Positions 1 through 10,601 of a DNA stretch of 64,000 bases are shown here, one piece after another. Numbering within the stretch: position 1 is the first letter of the stretch; each line of letters opens with the position of its first letter. A program made the position numbers and the translations under genes. Source of the stretch: Buxus sempervirens (taxonomy: Eukaryota; Streptophyta; Magnoliopsida; Buxales; Buxaceae); contig OX387182.1 of assembly GCA_947561395.2 (NCBI GenBank), positions 45,997,949-46,061,948 of the forward strand, written 5' to 3'. The notes under the pieces were generated by a model, which had not been told where the DNA came from, did not search any database, and saw only the letters and a list, made by a program, of their open reading frames with translations.

Positions 1-186
1 AATCTCTTTGTATCCGAAATTATATTTTTGATACCAATAGATAAGTGTGTATCTGAAATCTATTTTCAGATTCAAAGAGATTAACCTTTATCCGAAATTT
101 GATTTTGGTCACAAAAGAAGGACTTTCTTTTTATGATTTCGGCCAATTATTCTTCTTTTCATACAGTGTAATTTTGGGTGTCTACA
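1..186 (-). mobile_element. LTR end of a D-type Tat Ty3/gypsy element, fragment
   Basis: The last bases (about 100-186) match the terminal part of the D LTR at 20520-20609, including the terminal block that reads tgtagaca on the minus strand. The LTR therefore starts at 186 and runs leftward out of the window. Three decayed TATCCGA-type dyads (8-36, 47-75, 86-114) keep the 7-bp spacer seen in D. No polypurine tract is visible to the right, so this may be a solo LTR or a truncated end. It is old and degraded. Confidence 0.75.
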
Positions 187-1455
187 TGTATATCTCAGTG
201 CGGTCTTTTATATTGGTTATTGTTGTAGAGACTGGATTGTACTTGCCAATCCAACACTGTATCTGGTTGGGTGCTCCGCCTTGGTTATAATGATCATGTA
301 TCTTGGCTTCATACATGTAAGTCGTGAGGTGGCAATTGGGGATGCGACTTTTAACTTTTCAAAGATATGTCAATTCACGAGTCCTGTGGTGTCACTTGTG
401 TGGTGTGCCATGTGTTTTTCATTTGGAATTATTATCGATATTTAGTTTTACCGCTTATACCTCACGAAACTAATTTTGGAAAATTCTTATGAATTGTTTT
501 TCTAGCATGCATATTACTACTTACTAAGATTCATATCTCACTCTAGTTTCTCCGTCTTTTAGGTATTCTTAGAGATGACGTTAAGAATTGAATAGAATCA
601 ACTGGACACGAATGAATTGTTAGCAAGGCCAAATAAAAGTTTAGTAATGGAAGAAGATTTATTATTACAAAGTATTATTGAGTGTGAGAGTAGATGACCC
701 TACGTCCAAGATTGTATAAATATTAATTAATTATTGTTTTATGTTTTTGCTTATTACTCCGATGCAAGGAAAATTTGAAAAATTGTATTTGAATTTCAGT
801 TGCTTTGGGCCCAAATCCTGGCATTTGGGTTTGGATTTATACTTCTTAAATGAATCCGTTTACGGGGCACTACAACCAGACCGGGCAGTACAATTCCGAA
901 CTATCTGGTCCAACTCGGAACTAGGGGTGCTTGTTTGGTATTTTGGTTTGGTACCCTCCTTTTTAAAGAATGAATAAACTTTGGCAGTCTCGAGTTGGGA
1001 CCGCTCAAGTTGCTCAAGTCAGAATGGGACCAAGTAGTATTGGTTGAGACCATTTGGTCCAACTTAAGATAGCCTGAGAAAAATGTGCATATCAAGAGCA
1101 TAAATTTAAAATTTTTTTTAATAAGCTTTCCTAACATTTTTTTTTCTTTTGAAAATTTTATCCGTACCGAGCCGAGTCTATACTAGCTGGTGTATTGACA
1201 AAATTGTAGTTCTTTTTTTTTTTTTTAAAGAAAATGTTTCTCCTTGATTGGCCCAGACCACCCCTTTTGGCCAATCTGGTGTAGTTTGTACTGGATTGAA
1301 CACCCTCAGTCCGGTCCTTGTCCAGTAAAAACTAGCCCAAAATTGAAGGTAATCGGTGTATGAAGGCAACCATCTCCCAATTTCCTGAAATAAATCTCCG
1401 TTACCATAGCTATTTGTATATATATGCTTATGTGTTATCGACCTTAAGTCCCTCA
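187..1455. other. Gene-poor intergenic DNA
   Basis: I see no convincing gene. Short open frames exist on both strands but lack recognisable motifs. The stretch 770-1330 is somewhat GC-richer and repeats the words ggtcca/tggacc and accaga, which suggests an unrecognised decayed repeat. Confidence 0.5.
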
Positions 1456-1978
1456 CACTGTTTAAACAACTCCACAGATTTAGTGTGATTTGGTACCCAT
1501 AAGAACTAGCTTTAACGTGACTGCCAATTGATTGAGAACTACAATTTTATTGTAACTATTTCAATAGTGGGCATACATCCTCTACAACAAGAATTGTGTG
1601 ACAAGGCATACAATGAGCCTATGATTGACTCTTAGTATTTTAAAAATAAAAAATTAAGAAAGAATCAAAAATTGATTTTACGGACAACTGTTGTACACAA
1701 TTTCAATCCTCATAAGGCATGAAATGGCATGCAACATTTATGTCTTATTCTGAACTAACCATTCTCACAAACCATCACAAGTTATTCATGAACATTTGAG
1801 GCTCAATGACAAATGCATGTACCATGTCTATTAGAAGAAGCATGATCGATGACCTTTTCATACATTTTAAAGCTGAACTCACAAAAAGACAATGTTATTT
1901 TAAAAGTTTATCTCTATCAAAAGAATATAATACGATTTTCAAAATTCTAGAAGTTACTTGGTACCTTCGCCCTTAGCC

Positions 1979-1986
1979 TATAAATA
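1979..1986 (+). promoter_or_regulatory. TATA box in left palindrome arm
   Basis: TATAAATA in the context gcctataaatacctcc. It faces the palindrome loop about 530 bp away, with a CT-rich stretch downstream that resembles a plant transcription start. The promoter role is inferred. Confidence 0.45.
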
Positions 1987-3061
1987 CCTCCTCTTATCAC
2001 CCATTTGGACAAAATTGAGGGTTATAAGTGCTTTCTTTCTCTATATTTGTCTTTAGTTATGAAATTTATTCATCGTTTTTTATCAGTCCACATATAGGTA
2101 ATGAAATCAACAAGATATTATATGATATTTAATTAGGTTCATCTTTTTGTTGCCGACCCTATTTTGGCAGGAACTGGCTTATGATGATGATGAATTGTAA
2201 AATTGGTTTTTGACTTTCACTGATTTAGCTACAATTGTATTTAGTTGGTCTCTTTCTATGTCTCTTCCAATGCTATGGATTCTTTTGATGAAAATGGAGT
2301 TTTCTTGCCTGCCTTCGATCTTTCTTATGATTATATGTGGATAATAAATAAATAGCAATTGTCTTGTTTGCTTTATTTGGGCCTTTTTTTTTTAATTTTT
2401 CTTTCTATTACGTTCTTAGTGCTGCTATGAGTTACTTGTTCTGCTTTATTTATTTGTTTTGAAGTGCTGCAATACTTCTAAATGTTTATTTGATGTTGAT
2501 ATTTCTATTGGTCTTTATATAAATGTGAAATATAAAGACCAATAGAGATATCAACATCAAATAAATGTTTAGAAGTATTGCAGCACTTCAAAACAAATAA
2601 ATAGAGCAGAACAAGTAACTCATAGCAACCAAAAACGCAATAAAAAGAAAAATTATAAAAAAAAGGCCCAAATAAAGCAAACAAGACAAATGTTGTTTAT
2701 TTATTATCCACATATAATCATAAGAAAGATCGAAGGCATGCAAGAAAACTGCATTTTCATCAAAAGAATCCATAACATTGGAAGAGACATAGAAAGAGAC
2801 CAACTAAATACAATTGTAGCTAAATCAGTGAAAGTCAAAAACCAATTTTACAATTCATCATCATCATAAGCCAGTTCCTGCCAAAATAGGGTCGGCAACA
2901 AAAAGATGAACCTAATTAAATATCATATAATATCTTGTTGATTTCATTACCTATATGTGGACTGATAAAAAACGATGAATAAATTTCATAACTAAAGACA
3001 AATATAGAGAAAGAAAGCACTTATAACCCTCAATTTTGTCCAAATGGGTGATAAGAGGAGG

Positions 3062-3069
3062 TATTTATA
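3062..3069 (-). promoter_or_regulatory. TATA box in right palindrome arm
   Basis: This is the mirror copy of the box at 1979, reading TATAAATA on the minus strand and also facing the loop. The two boxes would drive convergent transcripts through the hairpin. Confidence 0.45.
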
Positions 3070-3591
3070 GGCTAAGGGCGAAGGTACCAAGTAACTTCTA
3101 GAATTTTGAAAATCGTATTATATTCTTTTGATAGAGATAAACTTTTAAAATAACATTGTCTTTTTGTGAGTTCAGCTTTAAAATGTATGAAAAGGTCATC
3201 GATCATGCTTCTTCTAATAGACATGGTACATGCATTTGTCATTGAGCCTCAAATGTTCATGAATAACTTGTGATGGTTTGTGAGAATGGTTAGTTCAGAA
3301 TAAGACATAAATGTTGCATGCCATTTCATGCCTTATGAGGATTGAAATTGTGTACAACAGTTGTCCGTAAAATCAATTTTTGATTCTTTCTTAATTTTTT
3401 ATTTTTAAAATAGTAAGAGTCAATCATAGGTCATTGTATGCCTTGTCACACAATTCTTGTTGTAGAGGATGTATGCCCACTGTTGAAATAGTTACAATAA
3501 AATTGTAGTTCTCAATCAGCTGGCAGTCACATTAAAGCTCGTTCTTATGGGTACCAAATCACACTAAATCTGTGGAGTGTTTTAAACAGTG

Positions 3592-5270
3592 GTTTATTTT
3601 GAATTTGAAGGCTGTATACGAAATCTTAAAAGAAATTTTGCAAATGCTATTGTAGTTTGTTCATTCACTAAAAAGAGCCTACAGCTGTACTCCACATTCA
3701 ACTTAGAGTGTCTAAAATTCATTTGTTTGTGATTTGTATGGTCTTTTATTATTATATTTAATTTATCTCAAAATATGTTTGATAGGTCCTTATTTTGCAT
3801 TTCATCTATAAAATAGATAAACAAGTGCACAGGAATAGAATGTGTCCACTGCTACAATAAAAAATTTAAGAATATTGGTGACCTCAAAAAATCATAACTT
3901 AAGGCATAATACAGAGAGTGTAAGTTGCTCTTGTGGTAATGCCTTTCAGTCAGAAATATATAAGGAATGTCGTGACAATGAGATGCATTCCAAGTAAGTA
4001 ATTTTAACTTTCTAATAAATATATAATATTTTATTTTGATTGGATTTTGATTTGTTTTTCTTAAAAATTGTATTTGTATATGTTAGAATAGGATACAATA
4101 TCAATTTCTTTGTAATTAAGTAATAAAATAAGAGTTATAAACATTTATACATTTATTGTCTAAAATTCAGTATTTATCCAAAAGCATTTATGACTATTAG
4201 TAGTTTTAAAATTAAAAATTCATGACGATATCTTTGTTAATGTTGAGGAATGATGTTGAAGAGAAATGATAAGAATTTATGAGAGGATTGAAGTTAATGC
4301 TATTATTTCACAACGATATGAAATTTCCTATTGACAAAATGTTTTAATTGACAAAGTTTTGTATACATGCAAGTAAAGTAACAAATATCTTAACTTAATA
4401 GCACCAGTAACAGTAATAAATTAAGGGCATACTTAAGGGAAAATTGAAACTATACACAAGTCTACCGATTAGAGGATCCTAACCAAAGAGGATCAGTATC
4501 CTTGTGTAAATCATATAGATCCATTTGGGCATCAACTATACACAAGTTGCACTCGTAATTCAATGGATGAAATCTTCTGCACTTCTGAAATTCATCGGTT
4601 ATGCTATTATTGGATTGAGATGCTGCCACATCACATGATCACTAATAGGTTTTTCAAGTAATTTATATCATATCACTATCTTTTTCTTAATTACCAATAA
4701 AATCACGTACTTAGGATTATAATTTCATTATATTTGAAGTCTTATGAAAGTAGAATAAAAAAAATTAATTTTAAACAAATATTTTCTTTTTTTTAATAAT
4801 AAAAATAATATAATTAGAAATTCCTCATTATTAATTATGACAAATATTGCAAATAATTTACATGAGTTGAAAGCATTTACATATATATTTTCCAAAATCC
4901 CTAATGTAAGCAAAAAAAAAAAAAAAAGAGTTTTAAACAATAATTTTTCTTATGTTTGCTAATAAGAAAAAATGGCATAATTATAAAATTTCTCATTAGG
5001 AATTAATACCATAGCAAAGCATTTACATGAGTGGGAATTAGTAAGTGCATTTACATGACAAGAAATTGTCTACAAGAAAATTCAATCCTACACCTAATGC
5101 GTTCAATTGGGGGAAAAAAAGCCACCTGTTTTTCAAATGAAATGACTATTTTAAAGTGACCGAATGCTATAATCATAGCACTTATGCGTACTTTCAAATG
5201 AGTGATCTCTTTTATTTCTAAATGATAAATACATGAATATTTTTTTCCGGATCACTTTTTGTAGTGGCTT
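3592..5270. other. AT-rich intergenic DNA
   Basis: No gene or RNA is recognised. The region is very AT-rich with A and T runs. The word gatgaaatcttctgc near 4567 recurs near 7346 and, with one change, near 7662, which suggests a shared decayed small repeat. Confidence 0.5.
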
Positions 5271-5392
5271 TATCTGCAGCCCTTAAGTGAAACTTCCACA
5301 GGATGTAAACACGTGTCCTGTGACTGAAAACTGTTAGTTGCATGTTTGCATCCACAGGATATGTGTTCGCGCTTCACTTAAGGGTTGCAGAT
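5271..5392. repeat. Small inverted repeat, MITE-like
   Basis: Arms of about 20 bp (5271-5290 and 5373-5392, tatctgcagcccttaagtga against its complement) match at all but one base, and similarity extends weakly outward. The interior holds a second imperfect pairing around cacaggat. The size and hairpin form fit a miniature inverted-repeat element. No clear target duplication was found. Confidence 0.55.
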
Positions 5393-5419
5393 AGAACTAT
5401 CATAGGAAGTGAATTGATT

Positions 5420-5742
5420 TTTTTGGGTGTGAAAACATAAATTTTATTAAGATCTTAACAAACATAGACTCTGTAGATTATCCGATAACAAAATGGATAG
5501 ACATGAGGGGGAAGAACCTAACCAACAACAAGAGAAACTGTCAATGGAAAAATTAGCGAGATAGTCCGCCACCCTGTTTCCTTCCCGATTCCTGAAAGAT
5601 ATGAGAGAATCGAATCTCTGAAAAGAAAAAAACAATTTCTTTGAATTGAGCAATTTTTCCCACGAAACATCTTTAACTTATTTTTAAGGTGGAAGACGGG
5701 GTTAGCAGACCGGACGATTTCATTCGAAAAATGGAAATTCAT
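5420..5742 (-). pseudogene. LINE-type RNase H (RVT_3) tail, fragment
   Basis: The minus strand encodes a short stretch with REGNRVADYLANFSID, the C-terminal signature of the RNase H-like domain found at the end of plant L1-type LINE pol proteins and related host proteins. It is followed by aataaaattt and an A-run (5420-5429 as T on the plus strand), consistent with a LINE 3' end. The upstream part is in a different frame and not recognisable, so this is a broken 5'-truncated remnant. A host RNase H-like pseudogene is the alternative. Confidence 0.6.
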
Positions 5743-6104
5743 GATCGTGGGTATAAATCTCAGTTCTGAGTTTAGTTTCCAGGAAGCTAATGTCGAATGC
5801 GCTACGAAATTTCTCTATTAACTGATAATATCGGTGGCTCGCTTGCTTAAGTTGTTATTTCTGGGTAATTTCATTGAGATCGCGACACATTCCGACAAGA
5901 TTCTTGTCAGCTACAGTTGTTGAAATTCTAAAAGGGTTATGAACCGCGGCGTGGATTCAATTCAAAGCCCACTGGCGTTGCTTGGCTTGATATATAATTA
6001 AGCTGAGATAATATGCCGCACCGACTCTATACGCACGTACGTACACTTTTAACTGTTCTTGTCCCTCTTCCTCCAGTACTATGTATTTGGGTGTGCTTGG
6101 ACGT
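5743..6104. other. Unassigned sequence
   Basis: There is an open minus-strand stretch around 5743-5900 but no motif I recognise. It may be upstream sequence of the RNase H remnant or unrelated. Nothing else is visible. Confidence 0.35.
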
Positions 6105-6214
6105 ACTTAATTGAGTAGAACATCCCTTATAGTAGAGGCTGTGAGCATGGTTATACAAATAACTTGTCTCCACTATGGGTACCAGCCACCATGGGGAACA
6201 TGGCTCTCTTGAGT

Positions 6215-6420
6215 ATTTTTTTTTTTTTGGAAACCTGGGGTATCCGGGCAAGCTTGCGTGCACCATGACTAATCCCCAAGGGCTTGTGCAGTCCCCCCTG
6301 CTCCACACAAATCGGGTAATTACTAGGCCAAAGGCCCTGGGGGTAGCCCCAAAGAATTGATAACACCATAGAGGTTTTGAACCTGAGACCTTGGAGGGAG
6401 CATACCTTGACCACTAGGCC
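6215..6420 (-). mobile_element. tRNA-derived SINE, copy 1
   Basis: On the minus strand the head carries pol III-like boxes (gcctagtggtcaagg as box A, ggttcaaaacc as box B) at the right end. The tail is an A-run (T-run at 6216-6228 on the plus strand) at the left. Imperfect target duplications of about 10 bp flank it (6205-6214 and 6421-6430, tctcttgagt/tctctcgagt). Confidence 0.8.
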
Positions 6421-6722
6421 TCTCTCGAGTTTTCTTAAACAAAAAAAAAAACCAAAAAAAAAGCAAAAAGAAATAAATAAATAAAAAGGGCAATGATTCG
6501 ATTTCCATCTGCCGTCTGACTAAGAAATCAGAAGAGGATGGTCGAAGTGATGGTGCATGTGGTGAGACATTATACATATGTAGGCAAGACAATGACCTAG
6601 AAAGGTGACTAGTAGTTCAACAATACAATTAATTATACGCTTCGTAAGTCCATGGCTATAATTCCTTACGTAAGCATGAGATGTACTAGTTCTTTAATTA
6701 GGTGGGATATCATAGATCGGTT

Positions 6723-6766
6723 CCTGTAGAGGCTCTATCTGTAGTTCGAAATAGAGCCTCTACAGG
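6723..6766. repeat. Perfect 16-bp hairpin
   Basis: cctgtagaggctctat at 6723-6738 is exactly complementary to 6751-6766, with a 12-bp loop. It lies between the two copies of the duplication. It may be the core of a tiny MITE. Confidence 0.7.
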
Positions 6767-6957
6767 ATGGTGACATCTGTCCCACTTAAACCACTTAATT
6801 GGGTAGAACATCCCTTCTAGTAGAGGCTGTGGGCATGGTTATAAAGATAACTTGTCTCCACCATGGGTACCAGCCACCAATATATAACTTTGTCAGTGGT
6901 AGCTGAACACAGTCACAAAAGTGCACCATGACTGGGGAACATGCCTCTCCTGAGTTT

Positions 6958-7167
6958 TTTTTTGGAAACTAGGGGTATCCGGACCAACTTGCGCGCATCA
7001 TGACTGATCCCCAAGGGCTTGTGCAGTCCCCCTGTCCCACACAAATCGGGTAATTACAAGGCCAAAGGCCCTAGGGGTAGCCCCAAAGAATTGATAGCAC
7101 TTGAGAGGTTTTGAACCTGAAACCTTGGGGGAGCATACGCCAGGCCCCAAGCCTTAACCACTAGGCC
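6958..7167 (-). mobile_element. tRNA-derived SINE, copy 2
   Basis: This is the same SINE as at 6215-6420, reading from the right: box A region cctagtggttaaggc (complement at about 7151-7166) and box B ggttcaaaacc (complement at 7107-7117). The 12-bp flanking duplications are exact (6946-6957 and 7168-7179, tctcctgagttt), better preserved than in copy 1. Confidence 0.85.
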
Positions 7168-7338
7168 TCTCCTGAGTTTCCTTAAACAAAGGTTAAAAAA
7201 ACAAAAATAAATTTAAAAAAGGTCAATGATTCAATTTAGATCGGCCGTCTGACTGAGAAATCAGAAGAGGATGGTCGAAGTGATTGTGCATGTGGTGAGA
7301 CATTATACATATGTAGGCCAGACAATGACCCAAAAAGA

Positions 7339-7808
7339 TGAGGGATGAAATCTTCTGCCGCAGTGTTCCTACGGCAGACCGTGCCATGTATAGCATCCCA
7401 CGGATGCTATGAAAGTGAAATAAAAAGAAAGTGAAATGACATTTCACTTTTTTATTGTAAAACATGCAGCATCTGTGAGATGCTACACATGTCAGCATCC
7501 CACGATGCTGCACGGTTTGCCGCAAGATGCAGACGATATCATCTCAAGATGATGCAGACGATATCATCTCAAGATGAACACATAAGACAGGTTCACATTG
7601 ATGCATTAATTTGCGGTCGTCTCAGTGTGCTTGTAAGAACACAAACATTTCTAAAACAGGACGAAATCTTCTGCATCGTTTCTGCCGTGGGTGTGAAATG
7701 CTGAATTTCGGGTCCGTGACTGTTCATGAATGTAAATGTTTCATGTGGGGACCACATGAATAAACGCTGACCTTAAGAATAAGATGCATCTCAGGGCCAT
7801 AGGAGAAA
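7339..7808. repeat. Cluster of small palindromes and a 25-bp tandem pair
   Basis: Several short hairpins occur at 7390-7515 (agcatcccacggatgct, gaaagtgaaatgacatttcac, gcatctgtgagatgc, cagcatcccacgatgctg). They are followed by two exact 25-bp tandem units beginning gatgcagacgatatc at 7526-7550 and 7551-7575. No coding potential is recognised. It looks like a decayed MITE-rich patch. Confidence 0.55.
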
Positions 7809-8018
7809 TTAAGCAATCCAGTAAAGCATTGAAAAAGATTTCATCTCAAGCAAGCAACATATCCAGCCAGCCGCAGAGGAATAGACTGTTGAACTTTGCA
7901 AAATCTGGATCACAGACTGTGAATCTCCTTCAATGACAACCTTTGGAATTAAAAGAGCTCTTGCTAATTTAATGCCCTCAAGGTCAGCTTGAATTTCTGC
8001 CAAGATCGCCGATGACAA
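7809..8018 (-). pseudogene. RNase H-like (RVT_3) N-terminal fragment
   Basis: The minus-strand reading contains AEIQADLEGIKLARAL followed by KVVIEGDSQSVIQIL. This matches the plant RVT_3 pattern (AE...A...GL..A...G...V.vEsDs..vv..i) of LINE RNase H domains and related host proteins. Only about 45 residues are recognisable and neither end continues. It is not contiguous with the C-terminal piece at 5420-5742, which probably comes from another copy. Confidence 0.6.
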
Positions 8019-8199
8019 GTATCAAAACTACCTCAAAATACCTCCAACAGCAATAATTATCTTTACAAGATAATGGCTAATGGCAAGTTTTATAGTTAAA
8101 AAAATACATTGAAATGTTCACTTTGCTAAAACAAAACTTAAAAAGGGAAAAAAAAAAAAAGAAAAAAGAAAAATTTTGACTGTTATAACTAGCTAAGGT

Positions 8200-8490
8200 T
8201 CGGTGTAACGTGGCAATGGTTCTGCCAACATCAAATCCAATGCCCTTTCTATGACAACTATATTTGTCGTCGCTCAAGTAAATACAATTCCCTTTCAATT
8301 CAGGAAAATCTCGACTTGAAAACGATACAGAGGAATTAAACCTCAAGAACAACTTGTGGTCACCCATGCTTCTCAGTTGAGACCAACTTATTTGGTCCTG
8401 GTCCAGCTTCGAAACCCTCAACCGGACCACAAAAAGCCAACCTACAGAACTCACCATAAATGGCCTAGGCAATGCATTGATCTGTTGACA
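8200..8490 (-). pseudogene. F-box/DUF295-type protein fragment
   Basis: The minus-strand translation includes WSQLRSMGDHKLFLRFN, then SSRDFPELKGNCIYLSDD, which fit the DUF295 C-terminal domain of plant F-box proteins (usual form: W..v.slGd.alFlg.n.s.s..a.dfpg...ncIYf.dd). Just before it VGWLFVVRLRVSKLD matches the preceding beta-strand. No F-box N-terminus is visible. The fragment ends close to the hAT-like element at 8502, which may have split an already dead copy. Confidence 0.7.
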
Positions 8491-8501
8491 ATACAATCTT
8501 G

Positions 8502-9002
8502 TAGGGGTGTAATTCACTTGGTTTGGTTTGGTTTTTGTGCCAAACCAAATTATGTTGATCAAAACCGAAAGCCGAACTAAACTAAATTTTAACAAAAAAG
8601 TTATAGACCGAAAACCGAACCAAAATAAAGTGAATAGATTGAAAACCAAACCAAAAACTGAAATTATAATATCTTTAAAGTTTAAACTATATTGTTTAAT
8701 AGAATATAAATATGAACAATATTGTTTCTAGAAAACATAAATGGTATTTCTATATAATATTACTTTCATAAAAAAAAAATTAAGTCACATACATAAAAAG
8801 TATGGGAAGAGGTTTTGAAATTTTTGTATTTATATTACATCTAGTATAAAATTATAAATATATAATAACATATTTCGGTTTTCGGTTTCTGAACCACCAA
8901 AACTGTAAACCGAACCAAACTAAAAATAAAACCAAACCAAACCAAAATGTTTCGGTTTGGTTCGACCAGGTTTCGGTTTACATCGAACCAATTGACACCC
9001 TA
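8502..9002. mobile_element. Non-autonomous hAT-like element (CGGTTTGGTT family)
   Basis: The ends are inverted (taggggtgtaatt at 8502 and the complement of tagggtgtcaat at 8991-9002). Both subterminal regions are rich in ggttcggtttggtttt-type repeats on opposite strands, and the centre is AT-rich. This is the usual look of small plant hAT derivatives. No transposase is present and no clean 8-bp target duplication is visible. Confidence 0.7.
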
Positions 9003-9530
9003 AGACGAGGATCTCAGGAATGCCTTCACTTCAGCCATTGTACTAAGTTAGTCCAGCGTGTTAAACAAGCACACCTAAAAGCTTAAGGTTATAGGCAAAG
9101 ATGCAACTCCTTATTTAAGAGGGCACAAAGTGAGTGCACGGCAAGAAAGGAAATTATTTCGATATGTGTATATGAATGTGATGGCCTCTTGGGGATGTTT
9201 CATTTTCAGCCTAGATATTTGACTAAAGACAAAAAAAAAAAATCTAAGAAAGGGCAAATGTTATAAACTTCAAGGGCAAATGTCTAAAAAACGTTAAATG
9301 AGAACTCAATAGTGTACGAGCCATCTAAGTTCGCCTTTAGACGTAGACTAACACTTATGTTGTTTTCAACTCTTTTATTTATTTAATTTTTTGAGCAAAA
9401 TATGATGAGTGAAAATGGTAAAATATTATCTTAAATTAATTTCTTGACCTTATGAAAATACAAGGGGTTTAATTTAAAAGCATACTCACAGCCACGCATA
9501 CCTGTATATATGCATGTAGGAGATCCCGGA
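9003..9530. other. Intergenic DNA, no gene seen
   Basis: Nothing is recognised except a short block at about 9126-9163 (gtgagtgcacggcaagaaagg...) that closely resembles 11218-11252, beside the XPF fragment. Confidence 0.45.
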
Positions 9531-10065
9531 ATCCTGAATTTATCGGAGAGGAGAAATTAAGTGAAGGTCTCTATATGTACATTTGTAACTCCTAAAAATT
9601 AATAATGAGGCTTTTGGGGTAAAACCATAACTAAACCATGAGGCCTAATGACCGAAAGCGGGCAACATCTTTGCTGATGGGATTAGAGTGTTATAGAATG
9701 GTATTAAACCTAGACCACAACTAAAAATTTGTAGGACCTTGACGTTGCCTACTACACTTGGGCAGACTTCCATGTGAGCGAGCTTGGGTTAATGGGCTGG
9801 TAGGCAACTAAACAGGAACGTGTACCCCTTAAGGGTGGAGATGTGTGGTGGGCGTGGGGTGGGATTGATTGTGAAATCTCATAATCCCAAATTGCTTGAA
9901 GAGGAGAAATTGAAGGTCCATATATGTAAGCTTGTGACTCCCTTAAGCAATAGGGCCTTCTGGGTAAAACCTATAAGCAATCCCATCAGGCGCAATAAGT
10001 CAAAGTCAAAGCGGACAATATCATGGTAGCGCGCTTGGGGTGTTACAAAAATGATATCAGAGTAG
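9531..10065 (+). repeat. Two decayed LTR 3' ends with initiator-Met-type primer sites
   Basis: Two related segments (about 9531-9710 and 9880-10065) share gagaaatt...aaggtc...atatgta...cttgt(a/g)actcc..., a ggcctt(c/t)tgggtaaaacc block and a gcgg(g/a)caa-type block. Each ends in a gtgtta(t/c)a-like LTR end followed within a few bases by a degenerate tggtatcagag sequence (about 9699 and 10051), the primer site used by many copia and some gypsy elements. They are old fragments with no intact element. Confidence 0.6.
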
Positions 10066-10189
10066 TTTTAAAATTGAAAATTCGTTGTGAAAGGATTGCC
10101 TCATTTATAATCATCCCAAAATAGGAATTTTTGAATTAAAATTTTACTTCCCACGTGCAGAAATAAACTCCACACAAATGTCTTAGGCA

Positions 10190-10530
10190 TTTTTTGAATC
10201 AATAATTATTCTTGGACGAACATACGGCTTGTTTGAATCTGGTGGAGTATATAACAATGGAAGGGTATAGTCAGGTGTGCGATGAAATAATTTTTCAAAC
10301 GGAGTTTGTATGTCAATGCAAGTGCTTGGAAGTCGGTTTATGAGATAAGTAGCAAAGGAAAAAAGCTTCCGCCTAGAATTTTTGAAGAACAGATGAACCA
10401 GAGAGAAGAGACAAAACAGTTTCAACAACTTCGCAATGTCTTTGTTTGACCATCCATTTTGAGCAGAGGCGTACAGACATGTGATACGATGTTGAATACC
10501 AGAAATCACAATGAGATAAAAAGTCAATAA
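10190..10530 (-). mobile_element. Ty1/copia integrase fragment
   Basis: The minus-strand reading contains GIQHRITCLYASAQNG and, further on, ATYLINRLPSTCIDIQTPFE and LFHRTPDYT. These are characteristic of the copia integrase catalytic core C-terminal half. This is a fossil fragment with a few breaks and no LTR pair assignable to it. The LTR remnants immediately to the left are in the other orientation. Confidence 0.85.
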
Positions 10531-10601
10531 CCAAAAAGGTATGTGGAAGAAAGGATGTAGAGAATGAAATGCAAGAACCTCTTACTTTTCCTTCCCCATA
10601 G

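Larger units (their letters stand above)
1456..3591. repeat. Long near-perfect inverted repeat, about 1.06 kb arms and 11-bp loop
   Basis: The left arm (1456-2519) and right arm (2531-3591) are reverse complements of each other with only scattered differences (roughly 3-4% by eye). They are separated by 11 bp (2520-2530). The outer ends read cactgtttaaa on each side. No clear target duplication flanks them. Each arm has a TATAAATA box pointing toward the loop, so a transcript from either side would be a long self-complementary RNA. It could be a foldback-type transposon with very long terminal repeats, or a local inverted duplication. No transposase is visible. Confidence 0.9.
6105..7338. repeat. 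Local tandem duplication of about 0.5 kb containing a SINE
   Basis: Copy 1 (6105-6605) and copy 2 (6793-7338) align along their length, from acttaattg(a/g)gtagaacatccc to gacaatgacc. Copy 2 carries about 50 extra bases near 6877-6929. Both copies contain the same SINE at the same place with the same flanks, so the SINE inserted first and the segment was duplicated afterward. The spacer (6606-6792) holds a perfect hairpin. Confidence 0.85.

Noticed and set aside
1456-3591. Palindrome as a pure read fold-back artefact
   Set aside because: The arms differ at scattered positions and have a non-palindromic loop, which suggests a real, older inverted repeat; long reads would settle it.
7151-7167. 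tRNA gene
   Set aside because: The A and B boxes belong to SINE heads; no cloverleaf can be formed.
8077-8649. 190-codon minus-strand open frame as a gene
   Set aside because: It runs through the hAT-like ggtttggtt repeats and the DUF295 fragment; only the middle part has protein similarity and there is no start or F-box.
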